Source of the DNA: JAWSVE01 sp033852115
GTDB taxonomy: Bacteria; Pseudomonadota; Gammaproteobacteria; Pseudomonadales; Cellvibrionaceae
Direction: 5' to 3'
DNA length: 64,000 nucleotides
Assembly: GCA_033852115.1 (NCBI GenBank)
Contig: JAWSVE010000003.1
Span: forward strand, 620,001 to 684,000
In this document: one piece after another, positions 43,294 to 53,350 of the stretch
How positions within the stretch are numbered: position 1 is the stretch's first letter
Layout of the letters: every line of letters begins with the position of its first letter
Notes under the pieces: model-generated
What the model saw: only the letters and a program-made list of their open reading frames with translations
What the model was told of the DNA's origin: nothing
The model's database searches: none
Made by a program: the position numbers and the translations under genes

Positions 43294-43584
43294 ATGCAAT
43301 TAAACATCAGTGGCCATCACCTCGATCTCACCGACTCCATTAAAGATTATGTCGCCAACAAACTCGACAAACTCAACCGACACAGCGACCAGATTACGTC
43401 GGTTAACGTTATCTTGTCAGTCGACAAGCTGGAGCAAAAAGCAGAAGCCACTGTACACGTTAGCGGTAAAGATTTTTTTGCGGATTCTAGCAATGAAGAT
43501 TTATACGCTGCGATCGATCTTCTGTCAGACAAGCTTGACCGACAGCTCATTAAGCACAAAGAAAAGCAACGTAGCCATCGCTAG
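43294..43584 (+). CDS. hpf: Ribosome hibernation promoting factor, short form
   Basis: 96 residues, so the short HPF that promotes 100S dimers (with RMF where present), without the long-form C-terminal domain. Seen: 'LNISGHHLDLTDSIKDYVANKLDKLNRHSDQITSVNVILSVDKLEQKAEATVHV' and 'AIDLLSDKLDRQLIKHKEK'. AGGAG lies eight bases upstream of the ATG. The setting behind rpoN is conserved across gammaproteobacteria. Confidence 0.96.
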   Translation: MQLNISGHHLDLTDSIKDYVANKLDKLNRHSDQITSVNVILSVDKLEQKAEATVHVSGKDFFADSSNEDLYAAIDLLSDKLDRQLIKHKEKQRSHR

Positions 43585-43610
43585 TCGTCTCGCGAGCAGT
43601 TAACCAACCT

Positions 43611-44072
43611 ATGGACATTAGCAAGATACTCTCCCCCTCTCGCACTTGTTGCCACATTGCTGGTGGCAGCAAGAAGCGGGTTTTGGAAGAAACAGCAAAA
43701 AAAATCGCAGAAGACTACCCGGCACTCTCGTCGGATGAATTATTCAGAGAACTAGTGAATCGAGAGAGACTAGGCTCTACTGGTATTGGGCAAGGTATTG
43801 CAATACCGCATTGTCGGGTCAAAAACTTAGCCAATGCCGTGGGCGTCTTATTCACTCTCGATACGGCGATTGAATTTGAAGCAATTGATGATTCCCCAGT
43901 AGATATCGTGTTTGCGTTGCTGGTGCCCGACGAAGCGGAGAATCAGCACCTGCAAACCCTGTCTCTACTAGCGCAAGCGTTTAGTAATCCGTCTAATCTT
44001 AATATCATCAGGCGGGCCAATAGCGATGAATCTTTATTCAAATGTGCCACCGAAGTATTTAACGATATCTAA
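43611..44072 (+). CDS. ptsN: Nitrogen-PTS enzyme IIA (PtsN)
   Basis: 153 residues. Seen: the PTS EIIA type-2 fold with the phosphorylatable histidine H67 in 'GIAIPHCRVKNL' and 'SPVDIVFALLVPDEAENQHLQTLSLLAQAF'. EIIA-Ntr receives phosphate from PtsP via NPr (PtsO) and regulates potassium transport and other targets by its phosphorylation state. It lies between hpf and rapZ, with ptsO 1 kb downstream. The kinase gene ptsP is not in this window. Confidence 0.96.
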   Translation: MDISKILSPSRTCCHIAGGSKKRVLEETAKKIAEDYPALSSDELFRELVNRERLGSTGIGQGIAIPHCRVKNLANAVGVLFTLDTAIEFEAIDDSPVDIVFALLVPDEAENQHLQTLSLLAQAFSNPSNLNIIRRANSDESLFKCATEVFNDI

Positions 44073-44160
44073 CGAAATAAATAATCGGTATCGATAACCG
44101 GGCCAGCGCCTTTTGAGCAAACTCTAAGGCTCAACCTAATGGAGCTAAAAGGTTTCAATT

Positions 44161-45039
44161 ATGCGTTTGATTGTCATTAGCGGCCATTCCGGCTCAGGCA
44201 AGAGTACCGCGCTACACCTTCTCGAAGATGCTGGTTTCACGTGCGTGGACAACCTACCAGCTTCCTTGCTACCGCAATTAGTTGACCATATAAAGACGCT
44301 TAACCCCGATGGTGATGGTCACCAAAAATTTGCTATCAGCATTGATGCCAGAAACACCTGGCAAGACTTAAAACAGTTTCCACAAACTCTCACAGCGATC
44401 GAAGCACTAGGGGTTAAATGTGAGATAGTTTTTCTCGATGCAAAAAACAACATTCTCATTCAACGTTACAGTGAAACACGTAGAAAACACCCCCTGAGTG
44501 ATGAAAATACAGACCTCAAACAAGCCATTCACGCCGAGCGCTCCTTACTCGAACCCATCGCAGATCTGTCAGATCTAGTTATCGACACAACTAGCCTAAA
44601 TTTGCATGAGCTCCGTGATCTCATTAAAACCCGTGTACTTGGCGCAGATGCTTCAGAAATGTCTATTTTGTTTGAGTCTTTCGGCTTCAAACACGGAATA
44701 CCGGCTGACGCTGAAATTGTCTACGACGTGCGCTGCCTACCAAACCCGTATTGGAAGCCGCACTTGCGGAACTTTAATGGCCTTGAAGAACCTATCGAAA
44801 CATTTTTGTCGGGACATGACGACGTGCAAGATATGCTTGCTGATATCACCGCTTATTTAGAGCGGTGGTTACCCAAACACCAAGCAAATAATCGTAGCTA
44901 CATTACGATTGCCATTGGCTGTACTGGCGGCCAACATCGCTCTGTCTACCTGTCGAACCAATTGTTTACACACTTCAGTAAAGCATACAAAAATGTATTG
45001 GTGAGACACCGTGAATTAAATATGACCGATCACAATTAA
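44161..45039 (+). CDS. rapZ: RapZ / YvcJ family P-loop nucleotide and RNA-binding protein
   Basis: 292 residues. Seen: Walker A 'SGHSGSGKSTALHLLEDAGF' (residues 8-16), 'CVDNLPASLLP', 'FLDAKNNILIQRYSETRRKHPL', and the C-terminal domain with 'PYDVR'-like 'VYDVRCLPNPYW', 'GCTGGQHRSVYLSNQL' and 'VRHREL'. In E. coli RapZ targets the sRNA GlmZ for decay to tune glucosamine-6-phosphate synthase. Outside enterics the RNA partner is uncertain. It is preceded by AAGG eight bases before the ATG. Confidence 0.95.
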   Translation: MRLIVISGHSGSGKSTALHLLEDAGFTCVDNLPASLLPQLVDHIKTLNPDGDGHQKFAISIDARNTWQDLKQFPQTLTAIEALGVKCEIVFLDAKNNILIQRYSETRRKHPLSDENTDLKQAIHAERSLLEPIADLSDLVIDTTSLNLHELRDLIKTRVLGADASEMSILFESFGFKHGIPADAEIVYDVRCLPNPYWKPHLRNFNGLEEPIETFLSGHDDVQDMLADITAYLERWLPKHQANNRSYITIAIGCTGGQHRSVYLSNQLFTHFSKAYKNVLVRHRELNMTDHN

Positions 45040-45071
45040 GCGATCTAAGCGACCTTGGAATTAACACTTTT

Positions 45072-45341
45072 ATGGTTGAACAACAAATTACAATAATAAA
45101 TAAACTCGGCCTACATGCTCGGGCAGCAGCAAAGCTGGCTAAAACCTGCGGTCGGTTTGGCAGTAAGATTACCATCGGCAGTCAACAAACTCGTGTAGAC
45201 GGCAAAAGTGTCATGTCTCTTATGCTTCTCGCCGCAAGTAAAGGTACTGAGCTTGTGATTACCAGCGAAGGCAAAGACGAGCAGCAGGCCATGGAAGCAA
45301 TTGTAGCGCTGATTAATAACCGATTTGATGAAGAAGAATAA
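45072..45341 (+). CDS. ptsO: Nitrogen-PTS phosphocarrier protein NPr
   Basis: 89 residues, HPr fold. Seen: the active-site histidine H15 in 'NKLGLHARAAAKLAKT' and 'VDGKSVMSLMLLAASKGTELVI', the region of the regulatory serine in HPr proteins. It passes phosphate from PtsP to PtsN. The gene follows rapZ by 32 bases in the conserved order. Confidence 0.96.
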   Translation: MVEQQITIINKLGLHARAAAKLAKTCGRFGSKITIGSQQTRVDGKSVMSLMLLAASKGTELVITSEGKDEQQAMEAIVALINNRFDEEE

Positions 45342-45437
45342 GGCTTACATGTTTACGCGAAGCCCTGAGCGAAAAGCAAATTAACGCACTATCAGTTACA
45401 CTTACCGGGACAAAGCCCTCTAGCGATTTTCACTTAT

Positions 45438-46802
45438 ATGCAGCCATCTACAGACCAGTTAAAAGCGCAAACACAAGCCCATCTAGCTCGGATTACCGAC
45501 GCGCTAGAGAGCGGCGCGTTTCAGCCTGTGCGACGTATGCTAAATGGCCTCCGCCCGGTAGAAATCGCTCACTTACTGGAATCTTCACCCCCTCGATCTC
45601 GGCTAGCGCTGTGGCGATTAATTGACAAAGACCTTGAGGGTGAAGTTCTTCAAGAACTATCCGAAGAAAACCAGCTTTACTTCCTCAACCAAATGAACAC
45701 CGAGGAAGTCGCCGCTGTCACAGAAGACCTCGACGACGACGACGTAGCCGATATTCTGCAACAACTGCCGGACCAAATTATCCAGCAAGTGTTAGCGGCG
45801 ATGAGCGAACAAAACCGTGAACGAGTAGAGTCGCTGCTGTCATATGCTGGCGATACGGCCGGCGGGTTAATGAGCTCAGACATCATTACTGTCCGGCCCA
45901 ACCTAACCCTCGACATTGTGCTGCGCTACTTGCGTCGTCACGAAGAACTTCCACAATCGACCGACAACGTTATTGTTGTCAATCGTGATGGTAAATATCT
46001 AGGGCTGCTAACTCTTCGTAAGTTATTGACCACCGACCCAAACATGACGGTGCGCGAAGTGATGGAAACGGACGTCGAAGCAATCCCTGCTGACATGCCT
46101 GATATTGAAGTCGCTCGCTTGTTTGAACAACACGATTGGGTTTCAACGCCAGTGATCGATGAAGAAGGTAAGGTACTAGGACGCATTACCATTGATGACG
46201 CGGTAGACGTTATCCGCGAAGACGCTGATCACTCACTTATGAGCATGGCCGGTCTTGATGCAGAAGGTGCAACATTTGCCTCCGTCATGAAGACTGCACC
46301 AAGGCGTGCTGTATGGTTGGGTATCAATCTTGTCACTGCGATCATTGCCTCTTTAGTCATCGACAACTTTAAAGAGACCATTGATAAAATCGTGGCTCTC
46401 GCGGTTCTCATGCCTATCGTTGCCAGTATGGGAGGTGTTGCCGGGAACCAAACGCTCACTGTAATGATTCGCGGCATGGCCTTAGGGCACATTGGTCGCA
46501 ACAACATAAATTGGCTTTTATCCCGGGAGTTTTTAGTGTCTGCAATGAACGGGGTATTATGGGCCGTCATCATGGGGCTAGTGGTTTCGTTTTGGATGAA
46601 GGATTTTGATATAGCCTTAATCATTGGAGCCGCAATGATTATAAGCCTCATTGCCGCCGCACTTGCTGGCACCTTGCTACCCATCTTCTTAAAACGCATG
46701 GAGATAGATCCAGCATTAGCCGGTGGCGTCCTTTTAACAACAGTCACGGACGTTGTTGGTTTTCTCTCGTTTCTCGGTTTAGCGACTATGTTTTACGCTT
46801 AA
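45438..46802 (+). CDS. mgtE: Magnesium transporter MgtE
   Basis: 454 residues. Seen in order: the N-terminal MgtE superhelical domain ('LRPVEIAHLLESSPPRSRLALWRLI', 'DLDDDDVADILQQLP'), two CBS domains (from about residue 140 to 255, including 'NVIVVNRDGKYLGLLTLRKLL' and 'TPVIDEEGKVLGRITIDDAVDVI'), a connecting helix, and five membrane helices with 'LMPIVASMGGVAGNQTLTVMIRGMALG', the ion-pore signature. Mg2+ binding between the N and CBS domains gates the channel in homologues. It directly follows ptsO, as in Pseudomonas. Confidence 0.96.
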   Translation: MQPSTDQLKAQTQAHLARITDALESGAFQPVRRMLNGLRPVEIAHLLESSPPRSRLALWRLIDKDLEGEVLQELSEENQLYFLNQMNTEEVAAVTEDLDDDDVADILQQLPDQIIQQVLAAMSEQNRERVESLLSYAGDTAGGLMSSDIITVRPNLTLDIVLRYLRRHEELPQSTDNVIVVNRDGKYLGLLTLRKLLTTDPNMTVREVMETDVEAIPADMPDIEVARLFEQHDWVSTPVIDEEGKVLGRITIDDAVDVIREDADHSLMSMAGLDAEGATFASVMKTAPRRAVWLGINLVTAIIASLVIDNFKETIDKIVALAVLMPIVASMGGVAGNQTLTVMIRGMALGHIGRNNINWLLSREFLVSAMNGVLWAVIMGLVVSFWMKDFDIALIIGAAMIISLIAAALAGTLLPIFLKRMEIDPALAGGVLLTTVTDVVGFLSFLGLATMFYA

Positions 46803-46825
46803 TCGTCAATAGTAATTATCGAATC

Positions 46826-47422
46826 ATGAAAGAATTTCACCACACAAATACTAAAGACCCATCCGACACGCCAGACTCACCCGCTGAGCCCGCTATCAAT
46901 GCCACAGATACTATAAGTGATGAGCCTGAAGGTGATGCCGAAGAAATAGTCTACGTCAGTAAATCGCAACTCAAGCGTGAAATGCATGAACTTCAAGAAC
47001 TTGGGAAGCGTTTAGCGGACCTGAACGAGCAACAACGCGCAAACTTTGTACTTACCGAGGAACTGTTGTCGGGAATCGAAGAATATCGACGTGTCGCAAA
47101 AAATGAAGCGAAGCGTAGGCTACTTCAATACATCGGCAAGCAAATGCGTAAACAAGATTTAGAATCCATCCATGCGCGTTTTGCAGAAATGGACGCTGAG
47201 CAAACCAGAACTATCAAACGTCACCACCTTGTTGAACAATGGCGTGATCGTTTGCTGGAAAACAACTCTAACGATGTCACCGCGTTTTTAAACGAGTACC
47301 CAGATACGGACCGTCAAACCTTTAGGCAACTGGTGCGCAATGCAGTAAAAGAACAAGGGAACGGCAAGCCGCCTGCTAACACGCGGAAATTATTTAAGTT
47401 TTTAAGGGATACAATGCTCTAA
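46826..47422 (+). CDS. darP: Ribosome-associated protein DarP (YjgA)
   Basis: 198 residues. Seen: an acidic disordered N-terminus (~35 residues), then 'YVSKSQLKREMHELQELGKRLADLNEQQ', 'EEYRRVAKNEAKRRLLQYIGKQMRK' and 'QWRDRLLENNSNDVTAFLNEYPDTDRQTFRQLVRNA', the all-helical DUF615 fold. DarP assists maturation of the 50S subunit near the peptidyl transferase centre. It ends 18 bases from the end of the oppositely oriented yhdP. Confidence 0.94.
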   Translation: MKEFHHTNTKDPSDTPDSPAEPAINATDTISDEPEGDAEEIVYVSKSQLKREMHELQELGKRLADLNEQQRANFVLTEELLSGIEEYRRVAKNEAKRRLLQYIGKQMRKQDLESIHARFAEMDAEQTRTIKRHHLVEQWRDRLLENNSNDVTAFLNEYPDTDRQTFRQLVRNAVKEQGNGKPPANTRKLFKFLRDTML

Positions 47423-47440
47423 AAAACCTTTGGGAAGAGA

Positions 47441-50400
47441 TTACGCTGCTTCAAGGTAATACATAGAATTGCGTTGAGCATCAAGCGCTTCCTGAGCATC
47501 ACCTACGCCTTCGGTGCCGCTCCTTGAAGAAGCATCACTCTCCGCGTCCAGCTCCCCCTTTTGATGATCGATCACATCAGCCGCATCCACAGGCAATTCA
47601 TGAGGTAGTGATTCGTCGGAATCAGGCGATGAGTTTATCGCACTGCCATCGTCGTCCTCCTGAGGAGATATTTCAGGGACAACCGATTCGACAACTTTTT
47701 TATCCGAGACGCGCTCGAACTTAAGTTCAGGATCATTCAATGACCCTTTAACTTCGTAACGTAAGCTCGCCACCTTATCAACTTGTTTTTCAAATGCTTT
47801 ACTAATCAGGTATACACCCAATGCGGCTGGCAAGCCGGCTGCAAATGCCGTCACTAACGTTAAGTTCCCACCGACCGGTAGCGTTGCCGTGAGCATCGCA
47901 TCCACACCTTCATCTACGAGGTTGACGCTGCCGGTAATTTGAAAGCGCCCTGATGGAGAATCAATGGTCAATGGTTCATATATATTCACAGTCCCTCGAT
48001 CAAAATTAAGCATACCTTCGATATTGTGATAGGGCATCCCCTCTCGGCCTAAATCAGAAAAACTGTAACGGAGCCTACGCAACCAAGAATCTACATTGAA
48101 AAAACTAATAAGTTGCAACAACGCGCCGCTAGCCCCCGACTGACTATCATCCGTCGAAAAAGCGCCCCTCTGCATCGCGATCGACACATCGCCTGCAATA
48201 TTGATCGTGGATATATTCGCGGGAGAACCGCCCCAATTGAGTTGCGCCTTAAACACTGCGTCTTCACTGTCCACCATAGCGGGTTGGTCCCAAGACTCTA
48301 AAACCTTTCCAAGGTCCTTGCTGACGACAACACCCTGGAAACGCGAACTCGATTGTTCGCCTATTTTGTCCCACCAAATCGTTGCGCCCGTCTGACTGAT
48401 TCCGTCTATATGAACATTTTTCACATCAGCAACTAATTGCGTAACCTCAACCCCAGTCGTGGTTGGCGTCAACTTGAAAGTCCAATTTCCAAAATCGTCA
48501 CCATCAATGGTAAATTGATTCACGATGACTGACATCGCGGGCAAGCTCTTCGGGTCAACCCCCGCTAGCGGATCTATCGACTCTTGCGTTTCTACCTCAG
48601 CGGCAATACTCTCCGACGCATCAACATTAGCATCAGAATTCACGAGGTGAAAATAGTCGAGCATCAACTCTATTGGCGCCTCACCTTGAGCAATTTCAAT
48701 ATCACCCGCAATAGTGGCGGAATCGAGGTTAACTAGCCATTTATTTTCTGGGCGGGTTACGCCCAATACGATGTCGGTAATCGGAAACCCTTGAAAATCG
48801 AGTGTGCCCACACTCAAATTGACAACGGGATATAGGCCTTCGCCAGTTCCGCCAGGTTGTTTTTGCCAATAGGCCAACACAGCTTCAACAAATTCTTGCC
48901 ACTCAGCATAATTTAAGGCGTCTATATGTCCGTCGATAAACCAACCATCACGCCCTTTTAATCGCGCCTGATCGTTTACACTCATGACTAGTTGCGCGAG
49001 CTGGTTATCACGCAACAACACTTTCCCTCGTAAATGATCGCCATAATCCAGAGAATAGAGCATTCCTTGTTCATCAAAATTCAACTCAACTTTTACAGGT
49101 AGTGCTTCTTCACTCATTTTGCCTAATGGGGCAGGCGCATCAATAACCACTTGTGACAAATCACTTTGCAGTGTTAATACTGCATCTGGCTGGCTTTGAT
49201 CCGTTGTTGATGGCGAGGAAAACGTAAGGTCTGCAAACACTTCAGAAGAACCATGAATAAACGATGGGATATCAACATCTAACCATGCTGCCACGTTGTC
49301 AACATTCGTTCGGCCGTTTGCTAAGATACTGATCTTTTGAGAACTTGATAAAAAGTTACTAGTAGAAACACTCCCACTCAAGGCTTGCCCCCACAGAGTA
49401 CCTGTTAAATTATCGCTATTGATACCATTTGATTCGTGATAAGAAAACGATCCCTCTATTTGTTCTATCGTGATATTTGAAGGGTCATGCCGCAAACTGA
49501 CATCCCCCAAGCTGCCAACAATGCGATATTTGGCACCATCTGCAATTCTAAATTCCGCTTCAGGTTTTACGGCATTCGCTTTATCTTCCGGCGCACCCCC
49601 TTGCTCTACTTCCTGGCTTTCGCTGTCTACCAGCGTTCTGGTATCAGAGATGCCTTCACCCTCTTGCGCCCGCTGTATTTCCAGAGGCAACATCAGCTCA
49701 AGCTGCGTTAACAGATCGCCTTGCAGTTGAACTTCATCGAAATAACGACCGGCAGCATCGCGTAAAGGCGTTTCGTTTAACAAGCGGATTGCATCATCGA
49801 GCGTACCGCTGGCCTCACCAGCTACTTCAATGATGATATCCCCTTCACTCTCGACATCAACAGTAACGAATGCTTCAGCTATCTTGGTATCGTAAGTTTT
49901 TGCACGCTGAGTTTTAGCGTAGACCGTCGTGTCATCTAGCCAGACCGTACTTTCTACATCCGTTAACTCAGGCCAACTTGGGTGATAACTAACTCGTCCA
50001 TCAGCCACATCAACAAAAAGTTGCAATGATGTATGAGGGTTTTCTTTGCTTGTAAAACCGCCACGGTAGATAAATCCGCCATAACTCACATCCCCCGAGT
50101 GAATATTATTGTCGAGCCAATCGCGCAGAGTTTGGGGGACAACATAGGGAACCAACTCATTCTGAAACTTAGCCTGGCTATTATTCACGCCCAGCTGAAT
50201 AATCAATTCCTCCGGCACACTACCGAAGGAGAAAGGTACGAAGAGAGAAAAATAACCGGCAACTTCTCCAAATTTGCTGTCCGCCGTTATTAACCCGCTG
50301 TGTACATTCACTGCCCTCTTCTCAAGGTCTACATCCCAATGCACTCTTCCTATAGCATCAGACAGATCGAAAGGCTTTTCATACACCGTGGGATACAGCA

Positions 50401-51742
50401 TTGAAAAACCTTGCTTGCTGTCCAAGTCGATGTAGCCAGCCAATGGCGTTGCTTCCAAATACCCATCAATATTTACTAACTTAGGTGCGCCGTTGTAACT
50501 TTCCACACTGACTGTATTTAAATTGGTCTGCAAACGGATTGCGTCAACGCCAGCACCTTCAATACGTAATTGCAGGTTCTCCAAAACCCCCTTGGGATCT
50601 AGATCATTCAGTGCAGCTAACGCCTCACCCTTCACCAGACCAATCTCTTTGACGCGCGGAAGCCATACATCCAGGTCAAGCTCAGCCGTTTGTACGGTAA
50701 CGGGTTGGCCGAGCTGTGGAGACGAAATCAACACATCAAAACTCGGCGCCGTGTAATCCCCCCACGCCATCAGAACGTCCCTTAAGCTTAACTCCCAAGA
50801 ACCATCTGTATTCCATCGCGCTGCAAAATTTGCTCCTGACTGATTTGGAAAAAGCACTTCGTTATCCATAGCAACAGGCGGCTCGCCAACATCGACTCTC
50901 CCGCGCGTAACAATTTCCATCCCCTGATAGATGTCGAACCAGGCTTCAAAATCCAGAAAGTGCCCTTCGCGCCACTCTTTGTTGGGCAAGCCTTCCCATA
51001 ATTCTCCCGGCAGGGCGGCCATTGCTTTTTCTAATTCAAAGTTTCGCAGTTTGATGTAGCCCTTAGCACTAAAGTCGGCGATACTTCGCGGGTCACCATG
51101 ACCTTCAACCACCAGCGTGATAACTTCATTGTTGCTATCGACCCCCACTTGCGACTCAAAACGATGGAAATCGCCGCTATTTTGCAAAAGCAGATGCGGT
51201 AACGAAAGTTCACTGTGATGACCCGTTGCAAACTCGAATTTTAATTCAGCATCGCGAAATTCTATTTCATTGACCGAAAAAAAGCGGTCAAGTGGGTCGT
51301 CGCTTGCAATACCGTCGTCCTGCAACTTTTGTGGATCCCACCCACTCAACATCCAGGTTCGATCCTCCTTCTGGATAAGAGACATCTCAACCTGCACAAG
51401 CTCAAACTTTCCAATCACTAAATCCCAGCTAATCAAAGAATCAAGTAGGGAAACTCTGCTCCGCAGGGTATTTACAGCAAATATTTGATCGCCGGCATCA
51501 TTGTTCAACGTCACACCACGCAAACGCAGTTCTGGCTGAAGCCCCTGCCAGGACCCTTCCACCGAGTCGATACGAACATCAACACCTAGAGCCTTTTCAA
51601 CCATGAGTTCCAGGTCGTCTTTGTAATTCGACACATACGGAGTGAGTTCCCTACCGACCGTCACAAGCACAGCCAACGAAATCAGGAGGAAAGCAAACAC
51701 TCCCCAGAATCGTCTAACCAATGTGCGTGTTGTAGGAATCAT
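47441..51742 (-). CDS. yhdP: Large AsmA-like envelope protein YhdP
   Basis: 1433 residues. Seen: an N-terminal membrane helix ('FWGVFAFLLISLAVLVTVGRELTPYV'), then a very long beta-rich periplasmic part with the family segment 'VDSVEGSWQGLQPELRLRGVTL', and near the C-terminus 'GMLNFDRGTVNIYEPLTIDSPSGRFQITGSVNL', the AsmA-like C-terminal block. An acidic Ser/Asp/Glu tail of about 100 residues follows. YhdP, with TamB and YdbH, is thought to form a groove that moves phospholipid to the outer membrane. It is downstream of rng on the same strand, the conserved mre-maf-rng-yhdP order. Confidence 0.94.
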   Translation of the reverse strand: MIPTTRTLVRRFWGVFAFLLISLAVLVTVGRELTPYVSNYKDDLELMVEKALGVDVRIDSVEGSWQGLQPELRLRGVTLNNDAGDQIFAVNTLRSRVSLLDSLISWDLVIGKFELVQVEMSLIQKEDRTWMLSGWDPQKLQDDGIASDDPLDRFFSVNEIEFRDAELKFEFATGHHSELSLPHLLLQNSGDFHRFESQVGVDSNNEVITLVVEGHGDPRSIADFSAKGYIKLRNFELEKAMAALPGELWEGLPNKEWREGHFLDFEAWFDIYQGMEIVTRGRVDVGEPPVAMDNEVLFPNQSGANFAARWNTDGSWELSLRDVLMAWGDYTAPSFDVLISSPQLGQPVTVQTAELDLDVWLPRVKEIGLVKGEALAALNDLDPKGVLENLQLRIEGAGVDAIRLQTNLNTVSVESYNGAPKLVNIDGYLEATPLAGYIDLDSKQGFSMLYPTVYEKPFDLSDAIGRVHWDVDLEKRAVNVHSGLITADSKFGEVAGYFSLFVPFSFGSVPEELIIQLGVNNSQAKFQNELVPYVVPQTLRDWLDNNIHSGDVSYGGFIYRGGFTSKENPHTSLQLFVDVADGRVSYHPSWPELTDVESTVWLDDTTVYAKTQRAKTYDTKIAEAFVTVDVESEGDIIIEVAGEASGTLDDAIRLLNETPLRDAAGRYFDEVQLQGDLLTQLELMLPLEIQRAQEGEGISDTRTLVDSESQEVEQGGAPEDKANAVKPEAEFRIADGAKYRIVGSLGDVSLRHDPSNITIEQIEGSFSYHESNGINSDNLTGTLWGQALSGSVSTSNFLSSSQKISILANGRTNVDNVAAWLDVDIPSFIHGSSEVFADLTFSSPSTTDQSQPDAVLTLQSDLSQVVIDAPAPLGKMSEEALPVKVELNFDEQGMLYSLDYGDHLRGKVLLRDNQLAQLVMSVNDQARLKGRDGWFIDGHIDALNYAEWQEFVEAVLAYWQKQPGGTGEGLYPVVNLSVGTLDFQGFPITDIVLGVTRPENKWLVNLDSATIAGDIEIAQGEAPIELMLDYFHLVNSDANVDASESIAAEVETQESIDPLAGVDPKSLPAMSVIVNQFTIDGDDFGNWTFKLTPTTTGVEVTQLVADVKNVHIDGISQTGATIWWDKIGEQSSSRFQGVVVSKDLGKVLESWDQPAMVDSEDAVFKAQLNWGGSPANISTINIAGDVSIAMQRGAFSTDDSQSGASGALLQLISFFNVDSWLRRLRYSFSDLGREGMPYHNIEGMLNFDRGTVNIYEPLTIDSPSGRFQITGSVNLVDEGVDAMLTATLPVGGNLTLVTAFAAGLPAALGVYLISKAFEKQVDKVASLRYEVKGSLNDPELKFERVSDKKVVESVVPEISPQEDDDGSAINSSPDSDESLPHELPVDAADVIDHQKGELDAESDASSRSGTEGVGDAQEALDAQRNSMYYLEAA

Positions 51743-51808
51743 AATGTAAGTTAGTTGGGCTCAAATGCTCTGTGATTTATTTCTGTATAAACTGGTGGAA
51801 TTTCTACA

Positions 51809-53350
51809 CTATTTAACTAATACAATATCGTATTGATCTTGGTTATAAATTGTTTCAACCCTGAACTCTATTGTTCGTTCAATAAAAGACTCGAGGTCTG
51901 CCACATTGGTAGATTCTTCATCTAACAAACAATCAACAACCGCTTGCGATGCAAGAACCAAGAACCCTTGGTTATCGTAGACCTTTGCCTCGCGAATAAT
52001 TTCGCGAAAAATTTCATAGCAGACAGTTTGTGCAGTCTTAATAACGCCACGCCCGTGACAGACTTCACAGGGCTCACACATTGCTTGAACCAATGATTCG
52101 CGGGTACGCTTTCGCGTCATTTCAACCAAACCAAGCTCTGAAACTCCAGTAATGGTGGTCCTTGCTCTGTCCAATTCCATTGTCTTTTCTAGCGAACGCA
52201 ATACTTGACGTTGATGTTCGACTTCTTGCATATCAATAAAGTCGAGAATGATGATTCCTCCAAGATTCCGTAAACGGAGTTGTCGCGCAATGGTGGTAGC
52301 AGCCTCAAGATTCGTTTTAAAAATAGTTTCTTCCAAATTACGATGCCCAACAAACGCACCCGTATTGACATCGATAGTTGTCATCGCCTCGGTTTGCTCA
52401 ATAATGAGATAGCCACCAGACTTCAACTGAACCTGAATTTGTAGCGCTCGTTCGATCTCATCTTCAACGCCATTTAAATCAAATAACGGTCGATCGCCGG
52501 TATAGTGCTCTAGCTTTGCAGCAATTTCCGGCGCAAAGGTTTCAGTGAACCCGGACATTTCTTTAAACAGTCGTTCGCTATCAATGCGTACTTTTTCTAT
52601 TTTGGGTTTTACCAAGTCACGCAACGTACGTTTTACCAAAGGCAAGTCTTCATGCACAATTTTCGGAGCCTTCGCAGTACGAATAGTGCTGTTAATGCTG
52701 TCCCAAAGTTTTAGCAGGAAAGGAATATCCGCCGCTAACTCTTCTTCGCTACAACCCTCTGCGACAGTTCGCACAATAAACCCACCAGTATTGATCGCAT
52801 CGTGCTTCACTAGAGCCGATTCAAGCGCGGATCGGAGGCGATCACGCTCCGCTGTATCATCGATTTTCGTCGATATCCCAATGTGGGACGCATTGGGCAT
52901 ATAGACTAGGTTACGCGCAGAAACAGAAATCTGCGTCGATAGACGTGCTCCCTTTGTACTAATAGGCTCTTTGATAACTTGCACCAAAAGAGGCTTGCCT
53001 TCAGCTGTTAGCTCGCGAATATCCTTAACCGGTGGAGCACCAGTGTTGGATCCATTTCTCGATGGGCTAGACTCACTTCCTTCACTGGTATCAATGATGG
53101 ACTCATCTACTTTCAGGTCGACATCGGTACTGAAGTCACTCGCATGTATAAAACCGGCTCGCTCCAGCCCGATATCAACGAAGGCAGCTTGCATTCCGGG
53201 GAGCACCCGCACCACCTTGCCTAGATAAATGTTACTGACAAGGCCCTTATTGCGAGTTCGCTCCAGATACACCTCTTGCACTAGCCCATTTTCGACCAGT
53301 GCGACACGGGTTTCGGTTGGCGATACGTTAACGAGGATCTCATCACTCAT
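51809..53350 (-). CDS. rng: Ribonuclease G
   Basis: 513 residues. Seen: an S1 domain at the N-terminus (~residues 35-125), interrupted at residues 85-106 by a Ser/Gly/Asn-rich insertion, the RNase H-like and DNase I-like parts with catalytic D327 ('TTIDVNTGAF') and D370 ('IILDFIDM'), and the zinc-link region with cysteines C425, C428 and C431 ('MCEPCEVCHGRG'). It processes the 5' end of 16S rRNA and decays some mRNAs. The maf stop overlaps its start by four bases. Confidence 0.96.
   Translation of the reverse strand: MSDEILVNVSPTETRVALVENGLVQEVYLERTRNKGLVSNIYLGKVVRVLPGMQAAFVDIGLERAGFIHASDFSTDVDLKVDESIIDTSEGSESSPSRNGSNTGAPPVKDIRELTAEGKPLLVQVIKEPISTKGARLSTQISVSARNLVYMPNASHIGISTKIDDTAERDRLRSALESALVKHDAINTGGFIVRTVAEGCSEEELAADIPFLLKLWDSINSTIRTAKAPKIVHEDLPLVKRTLRDLVKPKIEKVRIDSERLFKEMSGFTETFAPEIAAKLEHYTGDRPLFDLNGVEDEIERALQIQVQLKSGGYLIIEQTEAMTTIDVNTGAFVGHRNLEETIFKTNLEAATTIARQLRLRNLGGIIILDFIDMQEVEHQRQVLRSLEKTMELDRARTTITGVSELGLVEMTRKRTRESLVQAMCEPCEVCHGRGVIKTAQTVCYEIFREIIREAKVYDNQGFLVLASQAVVDCLLDEESTNVADLESFIERTIEFRVETIYNQDQYDIVLVK

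Noticed and set aside
49470..49730. Plus-strand frames inside yhdP
   Set aside because: They are antisense to a 1433-codon gene with continuous family features and have no ribosome binding sites.
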